27,778 nucleotides of DNA, taken from contig CAAGIZ010000180.1 in the NCBI GenBank assembly GCA_900770075.1, positions 1 through 27,778 of the forward strand, in the 5' to 3' direction. The position numbers and the translations under genes are program-made. The notes beneath the pieces are model-generated. The model was not told the origin of the DNA, made no database searches, and saw only the letters and a program-made list of their open reading frames with translations. Of the stretch, positions 22,376-27,778 are shown piece by piece. How positions within the stretch are numbered: the stretch's first letter is position 1; the number at the start of each line of letters is the position of its first letter. The DNA is from Spirochaetia bacterium. Its GTDB lineage: Bacteria; Spirochaetota; Spirochaetia; Treponematales; Treponemataceae.

Positions 22376-23406
22376 CACTCTGCCTCCCCTTCACTTTTTG
22401 CCTCAGCTTCCGCCTTTGCACCGCTCTTTTTCAAAAACCTGCTCTTAAGCCAGCAAAAACCGTTCACAAAACTCAATTCTTTCATGCCCATAAGCCCCTG
22501 AGGCCTAAAGAGCATCACGATAATCAAAACCACAGGATAGAACAGCAGACGGTAGTTTCCGAGGAACCTCAAAGCCTCCTGAACAGCAGTCAAAACAAAG
22601 GCCGCAATCACAGTACCGCTCATACTGCCCATACCGCCCAGAACAACGTAAATCAGCATGTTCACCGAATTGTTAAAGGAAGCAATGTCCGGCTTAATAA
22701 ACCCGATAATCGGAGCATAAAGAGCACCGCCCAAACCGCCAATAAACGAAGCGATTACAAAACCAATCATCTTGTACTTAAAAACGCTTATGCCGTTAGA
22801 GTTAGCCGCAATTTCATCTTCCCGGATAGACTTAATGGCCCTTCCGTAAGTCGAATGTAAGAAATTCTGAAGCAGCACAATCACCACAACCAGCATTCCA
22901 ATGCTCACAAGGTAGCTAATTGCAGGACCCCAAAAAAGGTCGTCCCGCATAAAACTGTACTTAAAACTTTTACCGTTAGGACCGCCGGTAATCCCCTTCA
23001 GATTAACAAGGACAACCCGGACAATTTCCCCAAAGGCAAGGGTTACAATGGCAAGATAGTCACCTTCCAGCTTCAAAGTCGGAAAACCGATTAAAAAACC
23101 AAAGATTGCCGCCAGAAATGGAGCCACCAGCATGGCAACAGGCAGCGGAAGCCCCGCATCCTGGGTAAAAATAATCACACAATAAGCACCGATTGCCTCA
23201 AAAGCACACTGCCCCAAAGTAAGCTGCCCCACAATTCCCGCAACCATATTCACGGAAATGGCAATAACAGCATTAATGCCGCCCATAGTCAAAACCTGGG
23301 AAGTATAGGCATCAATAACACCAAGGCGGATTAAAACAAAAGGAATCACAACCGCCGCCAGAGCAACAGCACCTGGAATCAAAAAATTTTGTTTTTTAAC
23401 ATTCAT
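22375..23406 (-). CDS. livM: Branched-chain amino acid ABC transporter permease LivM
   Basis: A 343-residue inner-membrane permease with about eight to nine hydrophobic segments. Family motifs visible: GQLTLGQCAFEAIGAYC, FPTLKLEGDYLAIVTLAFGEIVR, the EAA-like cytoplasmic loop REDEIAANSNGISVFKYKM, and GGLGGALYAP. The last ~20 residues are an Ala/Glu/Lys repeat-like tail, unusual for LivM. It forms the channel with LivH. Coupled to livG by a one-base overlap and 11 bp after livH. Confidence 0.94.
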   Translation of the reverse strand: MNVKKQNFLIPGAVALAAVVIPFVLIRLGVIDAYTSQVLTMGGINAVIAISVNMVAGIVGQLTLGQCAFEAIGAYCVIIFTQDAGLPLPVAMLVAPFLAAIFGFLIGFPTLKLEGDYLAIVTLAFGEIVRVVLVNLKGITGGPNGKSFKYSFMRDDLFWGPAISYLVSIGMLVVVIVLLQNFLHSTYGRAIKSIREDEIAANSNGISVFKYKMIGFVIASFIGGLGGALYAPIIGFIKPDIASFNNSVNMLIYVVLGGMGSMSGTVIAAFVLTAVQEALRFLGNYRLLFYPVVLIIVMLFRPQGLMGMKELSFVNGFCWLKSRFLKKSGAKAEAEAKSEGEAE

Positions 23407-23417
23407 AACAGCAGCCC

Positions 23418-24317
23418 CTAAACCTTAACCCTTACCTTTTTGCCAAGCAGACCGGCAGGCTTAACAAGAAGAATGACAATCAAAATACAGTAAGAAATGG
23501 CATCCGCATACTGGGAAGACAGATAAGCCTTAACCATAGTTTCCGCCACCCCAAGAATAACACCACCAACCATAGCACCGGGAATAGAACCGATACCGCC
23601 CAAAACGGCAGCCACAAAGGCCTTCAAACCGGGAATATACCCCATCAGAGGATCAACCTGCGGGTAGGCAATAGCATAAAGCACGCCCCCTGCACCAGCC
23701 AGGACAGAACCGATTACAAAAGTCACGGCAATGATTTTATTGGGATTAATACCCATAAGGCTGGACGCCCCCAAATCATAGCTGACAGCCTGCATAGCCT
23801 TACCGGTTCTGGTGTAGTTTACGATGTAGTTCAGAACAACCATGAGCACCGCCGAAAGCACAATAACCACAATCTGCACGTTGCTAATGGAACCAAAACC
23901 AAAACTAAAATTCTTAACGGCCATAGTCGGAAAAGACCGGGGATCCGGCCCGACAAAAGGCAGAACGCGCATAACATTCTGCAAAATCAGCTCCACCGCA
24001 ATGGCAGTAATCAGGGAATTCAACCGGGGAGCATTCCTCAAAGGTCTGTAAGCAAGCCGCTCAATCACAAGACTCAAAAGCCCGCAAAAAACCATGGCAG
24101 CCACAAAGGCACAGACCATTCCCCAGGGAGTAGTCCCCATGGCACACAAAACAAAATATCCGGCATAAGCGCCAATCATCATAACATCGCCATGAGCAAA
24201 GTTTATCAGTTTGACAATACCGTAAACCATCGTGTAACCCAGGGCAATCAGGGCATAAATGCTTCCCAACGAAAGACCATTGATAAGCTGCTGAACAAAA
24301 ATTGCTGCACTGTTCAA
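23418..24317 (-). CDS. livH: Branched-chain amino acid ABC transporter permease LivH (TTG start)
   Basis: A 299-residue permease with about eight hydrophobic segments. Typical LivH motifs: FVQQLINGLSLGSIYALIALGYTMVYG near the N-terminus (split here as QQLINGLSLGSIYAL and GYTMVYGIVKLINFAHGD), DLGASSLMGINPNKI (EAA-like loop), and GGIGSIPGAMVGG. The start is TTG at 24317: GGAGGA lies 5 nt upstream, and the predicted -10 (24360-24355) puts transcription start near 24348, downstream of the in-frame ATG at 24356. The resulting N-terminus also fits the family better. Confidence 0.93.
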   Translation of the reverse strand: MNSAAIFVQQLINGLSLGSIYALIALGYTMVYGIVKLINFAHGDVMMIGAYAGYFVLCAMGTTPWGMVCAFVAAMVFCGLLSLVIERLAYRPLRNAPRLNSLITAIAVELILQNVMRVLPFVGPDPRSFPTMAVKNFSFGFGSISNVQIVVIVLSAVLMVVLNYIVNYTRTGKAMQAVSYDLGASSLMGINPNKIIAVTFVIGSVLAGAGGVLYAIAYPQVDPLMGYIPGLKAFVAAVLGGIGSIPGAMVGGVILGVAETMVKAYLSSQYADAISYCILIVILLVKPAGLLGKKVRVKV

Positions 24318-24354
24318 ACTTATCCTCCAAAAAAACTCTAAATTTCTCGCTAAC

Positions 24355-24383
24355 ATTGTAAAAAATTTTTTAATTAAAGGGAA
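24355..24383 (-). promoter_or_regulatory. Promoter of livHMGF
   Basis: Minus-strand TACAAT (24360-24355) with TTCCCT (24383-24378) 17 bp upstream. The box TAGAGGTTCCCTT is close to the one at the pepT promoter. It lets livHMGF be made apart from livK. Confidence 0.45.
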
Positions 24384-24458
24384 CCTCTAGAGTAAACGTA
24401 AGGCAAAGGAGCACATCCACCGTCCCGCCCGTCTTCCGGGGTTCCGCTGCCGCTCCAT

Positions 24459-24576
24459 CCTGGAATAAGGGGCTGTCTAATGAGCTTGCGGTTTACGGTC
24501 ATTAAGCCTGTCGAAATGACCGGTCACACTTCCTAAGTTTGCAGTTTATTGTTTTTGGACATCCCCTTATCCCAGG
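24459..24576. repeat. 118-bp element with 19-bp terminal inverted repeats (MITE-like)
   Basis: The 406-bp gap between livK and livH (24318-24723) has no gene. It holds an element with arms 24459-24477 and 24558-24576; these match as inverted repeats in all but a few positions (shared core ATAAGGGG-TGTC). The inside is non-coding and includes a GGTCATT/AATGACC stem. 'GGGGCTGTC' ends recall IS5/IS1182-type terminal repeats, but no transposase is present and no clear target duplication was found. The flank 24421-24450 resembles parts of the interspersed repeats. Confidence 0.55.
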
Positions 24577-24615
24577 ACGCCTTGCGCCCCTGCAACCGGG
24601 GCTAAGTCCCGGAAC

Positions 24616-24667
24616 AAAAAAAAAGCGCCGCTTCTTCGAGAAAACACTTTCTCAAATCCACGACGCC
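24616..24667 (-). terminator. Intrinsic terminator of livK
   Basis: On the minus strand GCGTCG and CGGCGC arms (one G-U) enclose a second stem GAGAAA/TTTCTC, followed by nine T (24624-24616). It lies about 60 bp after the livK stop and would uncouple most livK mRNA from livHMGF. Confidence 0.65.
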
Positions 24668-24723
24668 TTTGTCAAAAAAAATTGTAAAACTGTTACACCA
24701 GGGCAAAACCCCGGCAAAAAAAA

Positions 24724-25860
24724 CTACGGCTGAACAGTTGTCTTGTAAACAGTCGTCAGTTTTCCGTCAGCACCCTTTACCAGTTCCAGCATAACGGCAG
24801 ATTTTACAGGGTTGCGTTTTTCATCAAAAGTGATGTGTCCTGTAACATAATCGCCTTCAGTTTTCTTAAGGGCTTCCTTTACGGCAGCAGTGTCAGTAGA
24901 ACCGGCAGCAAGGATTGCATCCTTAATCATATAAACTGCATCATAACCGAGGGCAGCAAAAGCAGTCGGAGTGTGGCTGTATTTTTTGCTGTAGCTTTCA
25001 ACAAAAGTCTTAACGGCACCAGTTGTAGAGTCAGCAGCATAGTGGTTTGAATAGAAACCGTTCAAAACTTCGTCTCCGGCATTGTCAGTAAGACCGTCCC
25101 AGCCGTCAGCACCAACAATCGGAGTGTTTATACCCTGAGCACGGAGCTGTTTTGCAATAAGGGCTACAGTACCATAGTAGTCAGGAAGGTAAACAACATC
25201 CGGGTTGGCGTTCTTAATTTTTGTAAGCTGAGCGTTAAAGTCCTTGTCGCCTGTGCTGTAAGATTCCTGGGCAACAACAGTACCGGCAGCAGAGAAAGTC
25301 TTTACAAAGTTCTCGGTAAGACCTACAGAATAGTCGTTACCAACATCGTAAAGAACGGCAGCCTTTTTAGAACCGAGAGTTTCAAGGGCAAACTTAGCAC
25401 CTACAGTACCCTGGAACGGGTCAATAAAGCAGGCACGGAAAACAAAATCACCGGCATCAGTGATGGCAGGAGCCGTAGCAGCAGGAGCAATCATCAAAAC
25501 CTTCTGAGCCTGAGCCAGAGAAGTAATGGCCATAGTACAGCCAGAAGTAAGGGAACCTACGATAAGGTTGGCCTTTTTCTGGGTAACGATTTTTTTGTAA
25601 GCGTTTACAGATTTTTCAGGATTACCTTCATCATCCTCGCTAATGATTTCAATCATCTTGCCGTTAATACCGCCGGCAGCATTAATTTCTTCCGCAGCCA
25701 GATTGATACCATTAAGACAATCAACACCGTAAACCGCTACAGCACCAGAAAGAGGTCCGATAGCACCGATTTTTACCGTATTACCAGATTTTTCACCACA
25801 ACCGGTAAAAGCAAACAGCCCGGCAACCGCAAGAACAGCCGCACCCAAAGCTTTTTTCAT
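24724..25860 (-). CDS. livK: Branched-chain amino acid-binding lipoprotein LivK/LivJ-type
   Basis: A 378-residue periplasmic-binding-protein type I. The signal peptide ends in a lipobox (AFTGC, Cys21), so the mature protein would be a membrane-anchored lipoprotein. The mature part starts VKIGAIGPLSGAVAVYG, the standard Leu/Ile/Val-binding opening, followed by INAAGGINGKMIEII and LIVGSLTSGCTMAI. It delivers substrate to LivHM. Placed first, with its own terminator and a 400-bp gap before livH, it is probably made in excess, as is usual for binding proteins. GGAGG lies 7 nt before the ATG. Confidence 0.94.
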   Translation of the reverse strand: MKKALGAAVLAVAGLFAFTGCGEKSGNTVKIGAIGPLSGAVAVYGVDCLNGINLAAEEINAAGGINGKMIEIISEDDEGNPEKSVNAYKKIVTQKKANLIVGSLTSGCTMAITSLAQAQKVLMIAPAATAPAITDAGDFVFRACFIDPFQGTVGAKFALETLGSKKAAVLYDVGNDYSVGLTENFVKTFSAAGTVVAQESYSTGDKDFNAQLTKIKNANPDVVYLPDYYGTVALIAKQLRAQGINTPIVGADGWDGLTDNAGDEVLNGFYSNHYAADSTTGAVKTFVESYSKKYSHTPTAFAALGYDAVYMIKDAILAAGSTDTAAVKEALKKTEGDYVTGHITFDEKRNPVKSAVMLELVKGADGKLTTVYKTTVQP

Positions 25861-25885
25861 TTGAGTCCTCCAAAAAATTCAATAT

Positions 25886-25901
25886 GGAAAATAAATTTTC
25901 C
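25886..25901. promoter_or_regulatory. Palindrome in the livK leader, possible operator
   Basis: GGAAAATAAATTTTCC is a 16-bp inverted repeat (7-bp arms) located 26-41 bp upstream of the livK ATG. It could be a repressor site for amino acid control or a small leader hairpin. The rest of the 156-bp gap to the reverse transcriptase stop is AT-rich, with no DGR template repeat. Confidence 0.4.
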
Positions 25902-26016
25902 GTTAAAAGACTTTAAATTTTTTCACAAATTTAGTAAAGAAAAACCCGCCAAAAATACAGCCAAAAATGCACGAAAAACGATAAAAACAATAGAAAGAGT
26001 TTAAAAAACATCAGCC

Positions 26017-27030
26017 TTACGCGTTCGCAGTTTCTATGAGTTCTGCATTTATCAGCTTCCGCGATGCAAACACGGCTTTTGTCCTTTCCAGGGCTTTTTC
26101 TTCACTGATTTTATCGCTTTCATAGGCTTTTTGGATTTCGCTAAGTTTGTTTTTCATGCGCCGTTTTGTTTTGGAAAGCAGGAATATTCTGTCTTTTGTA
26201 ATGCGCCAGCCTAAAAATGGTACTCCACGAAAAGTTTTTCCAAATATAGGTTCTTTTAGCGAAAGCACAAGTTTTTCCGAACAAAAATCACTCACGTCCT
26301 TAAAAATCTGTTTGAGCCGTAAAAGAGAATCGCCAAAAATTACGATGTCGTCCATGTAGCGCACATAGGCTTTTGGCTTCAACTTTTCCAGAACAAAATG
26401 GTCAAGCAAAGAAAGGTAAAAATTTGCAAAAAACTGGCTTGTCAGGTTCCCAATGGGAAGCCCTTTTTCCCTGCCAGATGCCGCTCCATCGTCAATAGGA
26501 AGTTTGTACGAATCTATCACGCAGAACAAAAGCGAAAGGCAGCGGGAATCTTTTATAATCCTGCACAAAAGCTGCTTTAAAACAGAGTGGTCAATGGAAT
26601 CGAAATATTTTTTTACATCGAGTTTTAGAAAATATGCGGAACTTTTTGCGCACTTAAAAGCGTAGCGGGCGGCGGCATGGGTTCCCTTACCTTTGCGGCA
26701 GGCGTAAGTGTGAAATATAAACTGCCTTTCAAAAACAGGTTCCAGGACATTCATTATTGCATGGTGAATTACCCGGTCGGAAAAAGGAACAACGCTTATC
26801 ATCCGTTCTTTGGGGTCAAAAATTTTAAACTGGACATAATCGCTTAATACCGGCGGACTTAAAATCATTCTGTCGTGTATAATCTGAAGGTTTTCGTTTA
26901 CATTGCGTGAAAAATTCTGAACGGACTTCTTAGCGGTTTTGCCTTTGCGTGCCTTAAGCCATGCAAGACGGAGATTTTCATAATCGACAATCTGATTAAA
27001 AAGGGATTTCGCCCGCTTCATTTTTTTCAC
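26017..27030 (-). CDS. Reverse transcriptase of the DGR type
   Basis: A 337-residue RNA-directed DNA polymerase. Palm motifs: FLKLDVKKYFDSID (first catalytic Asp138), GLPIGNLTSQFFANFYLSLLD (190-210), YVRYMDDIVIF (catalytic Asp pair 227-228), and GVPFLGWRI. The 'IGNLTSQ' motif replaces the QGxxxSP of group II intron and retron enzymes and is the hallmark of diversity-generating retroelement (DGR) RTs and close relatives. No maturase or endonuclease domain follows. The start is GTG at 27030, or ATG at 27021, overlapping the HRDC gene by 26-35 bp. The partner HRDC gene is a known DGR accessory type. The gene looks more AT-rich than the liv genes, which hints at acquisition. Confidence 0.92.
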   Translation of the reverse strand: MKKMKRAKSLFNQIVDYENLRLAWLKARKGKTAKKSVQNFSRNVNENLQIIHDRMILSPPVLSDYVQFKIFDPKERMISVVPFSDRVIHHAIMNVLEPVFERQFIFHTYACRKGKGTHAAARYAFKCAKSSAYFLKLDVKKYFDSIDHSVLKQLLCRIIKDSRCLSLLFCVIDSYKLPIDDGAASGREKGLPIGNLTSQFFANFYLSLLDHFVLEKLKPKAYVRYMDDIVIFGDSLLRLKQIFKDVSDFCSEKLVLSLKEPIFGKTFRGVPFLGWRITKDRIFLLSKTKRRMKNKLSEIQKAYESDKISEEKALERTKAVFASRKLINAELIETANA

Positions 27031-27514
27031 CGTTTTCCTGATTTAACGAAGTTTTTGCGTCTGAAAGGATTTTCTGGAATTCTGAATAAATTACTGGAGC
27101 AAATTCTTTTAACAGAATATTTGAAGAATGAGGGAGATTTTTAATTTCTTCTATTGTGATTGCTGGGTTTTGCACGATTGCCGCAAGATGCTCGTCCTTG
27201 CAGACCATATAGGCTGCAGCCAGTTTCTTTTCTTTTGCAAATTTTACGCGGAATTCCTTTAACCTGTCAAAAAGGTCTCGCTGCTCGTCTGTTGCAAGGC
27301 TTGCACGCCAGTCAATTTTCTGACGCACAGCCTTTTCTCCCGACTGTTGGATATCCCTGTATTCAATCAAAATCTGAATGCCACAGTTTGTTCCGCTGTT
27401 TATGATGTTTTCTACAGTGCGGACAACAACATGCGACCGCAAAAAATGATTAAGCTCGTCACACTGATTTGCATTTCCAGACGCACTTATAAAAAAAGAC
27501 TGATATTGTGACAT
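26996..27514 (-). CDS. HRDC-domain DGR accessory-type protein
   Basis: A 172-residue protein. Residues about 78-152 form an HRDC domain (helicase and RNase D C-terminal nucleic-acid-binding fold): DLFDRLKEFRVKFAKEKKLA ... VCKDEHLAAIVQNPAITIEEI. The N-terminal ~65 residues (YQSFFISASGN, LNHFLRSHVVV, then IQILIEYRD) match, as I know the family, HRDC proteins paired with DGR reverse transcriptases, where they stand in for the Avd subunit. The C-terminus is a charged tail. It precedes and overlaps the RT, so the two are co-translated. The ATG at 27514 has no good ribosome site. Confidence 0.85.
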   Translation of the reverse strand: MSQYQSFFISASGNANQCDELNHFLRSHVVVRTVENIINSGTNCGIQILIEYRDIQQSGEKAVRQKIDWRASLATDEQRDLFDRLKEFRVKFAKEKKLAAAYMVCKDEHLAAIVQNPAITIEEIKNLPHSSNILLKEFAPVIYSEFQKILSDAKTSLNQENGEKNEAGEIPF

Positions 27515-27518
27515 TTTT

Positions 27519-27554
27519 TATAACACCTATACAAAATAAAATATATGTGTTATA
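27519..27554. promoter_or_regulatory. Inverted repeat between the HRDC-RT operon and the small toxin-like gene
   Basis: TATAACAC (27519-27526) and GTGTTATA (27547-27554) form a perfect 8-bp inverted repeat with a 20-bp AT-rich centre. The right arm overlaps the extended -10 of the rightward small gene. The left arm ends 5 bp before the HRDC start. It is a candidate shared operator. Confidence 0.5.
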
Positions 27555-27556
27555 TT
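27548..27556 (+). promoter_or_regulatory. Extended -10 promoter of the toxin-like transcript
   Basis: TG-T-TATATT gives an extended -10 (hexamer 27551-27556). Transcription would start near 27563, giving a leader of about 75 nt and a transcript of roughly 210 nt up to the 3' hairpin. Confidence 0.45.
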
Positions 27557-27585
27557 GACTCTGGGAATGCCTGAACTGGCGGTTA

Positions 27586-27630
27586 GCTCCCGAACTCAAT
27601 CGGTTTTGCCGGAATTTGTTTTTGGGAGGC
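27586..27630 (+). promoter_or_regulatory. Leader stem that hides the ribosome site
   Basis: GCTCCCGAA (27586-27594) pairs with TTGGGAGGC (27622-27630), nine pairs with one bulged base and one G-U. The GGGAGG ribosome site at 27624-27629 lies inside the right arm. Such sequestering is usual in type I toxin mRNAs. Confidence 0.5.
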
Positions 27631-27636
27631 TTGCAT

Positions 27637-27735
27637 ATGACTTGTGAATGTGTTATTGCACTGGTAACTTGTGTTGCCACAATAATTACTACAGTTATAG
27701 CAGTACTCTCTTATCTTAAAGATAAAAAAGAGTAA
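27637..27735 (+). CDS. 32-residue membrane peptide, type I toxin-like
   Basis: The peptide is MTCECVIALVTC followed by a hydrophobic segment rich in Val, Ile, Thr and Ala and a charged end YLKDKKE. That is one membrane-spanning segment with a basic tail, the design of Hol-Tox/Fst/BsrG-like type I toxins, although I cannot place it in one family. GGGAGG lies 7 nt upstream. An extended -10, a ribosome-site-hiding leader stem and a 3' hairpin complete a compact gene. It is divergent from the HRDC-RT operon. An antisense antitoxin RNA was not identified and could start beyond the window. Confidence 0.6.
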   Translation: MTCECVIALVTCVATIITTVIAVLSYLKDKKE

Positions 27736-27739
27736 AAAT

Positions 27740-27772
27740 ATAGCCGCCCAAGTTTGAACCACTGGCGGCTAT
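27740..27772 (+). terminator. 3' hairpin of the toxin-like gene
   Basis: ATAGCCGCC (27740-27748) pairs with GGCGGCTAT (27764-27772), nine perfect pairs, with a further AGT/ACT inner stem. Only a short T-run follows. ACTGGCGG in the right arm repeats ACTGGCGG of the leader (about 27575-27582), so the left arm could also pair with the 5' end. Confidence 0.65.
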
Positions 27773-27778
27773 TTGCAA

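Noticed and set aside
24478..24557. Insertion sequence with transposase between livK and livH
   Set aside because: The interior of about 80 bp has no coding capacity; only a small inverted-repeat element is supported.
26017..26060. Possible DGR template repeat at the 3' end of the reverse transcriptase
   Set aside because: A short AAC-containing stretch (GAACTCATAGAAACTGCGAAC on the minus strand, partly) is only the last codons of the RT and is far too short; no second copy seen.

Overview
The window looks like a chromosomal piece of a spirochaete, most likely a Treponema. The reasons are the gene set (a MurA with Asp in place of the fosfomycin-target Cys, a STAS anti-anti-sigma protein, a MinD/FlhG-type ATPase, a lone EIIA-Ntr, a complete Liv transporter), the moderate G+C content, and the heavy G/T versus A/C strand asymmetry. 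The genus call is inference. No rRNA, tRNA or CRISPR array was seen.

Layout. 1-62: the 5' end of a leftward ATPase gene, preceded by 15-bp palindromic tandem repeats. 0.36-2.9 kb (+): pepT-like peptidase and murA, ending in a strong hairpin. 3.0-5.9 kb (-): two coupled membrane proteins of similar 3+3 membrane-segment design. 5.9-6.5 kb: a non-coding region with a helically phased DnaA-box cluster, a C-rich tandem repeat and a terminator. 6.5-7.9 kb (-): STAS protein and SDR oxidoreductase. 7.9-8.3 kb: stacked inverted repeats and the promoter of a SpoU-family RNA methyltransferase (+). 9.0-13.2 kb (-): a tight four-gene operon (S41 peptidase, rsmE, WecG/TagA-like protein, sigma-54-activator-like AAA+ protein). 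13.3-15.5 kb (+): MinD-like ATPase and lgt. 15.7-20.7 kb (-): transketolase, EIIA-Ntr, a large unknown protein, and a CBS-CBS-ACT protein. 20.9-25.9 kb (-): livK, then a gap, then livHMGF. 26.0-27.5 kb (-): an HRDC protein and a reverse transcriptase of the diversity-generating-retroelement (DGR) type. 27.5-27.8 kb (+): a 32-residue membrane peptide in a type I toxin-like transcript.

How the parts fit. LivK is a lipoprotein that Lgt (same window) would lipidate; LivH/M form the pore and LivG/F power branched-chain amino acid uptake. The CBS-ACT protein directly downstream is a plausible sensor, but this is not shown. The S41-rsmE-wecG-AAA+ genes overlap or nearly touch and must be co-transcribed. 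Several genes (pepT, the membrane-protein pair, the SDR, the S41 peptidase, the MinD-like gene) have a -10 hexamer only 5-7 nt before the ATG and no Shine-Dalgarno site, so leaderless mRNAs seem common here.

Most notable: (1) an RT-HRDC cassette with DGR hallmarks but no template or variable repeat in view, next to a type I toxin-like gene; (2) a tandem array of DnaA boxes away from dnaA, where strand composition shifts in the direction expected near a terminus rather than an origin; (3) two proteins that keep a family fold but lose signature residues (the sigma-54 activator-like protein and the TagA-like protein).
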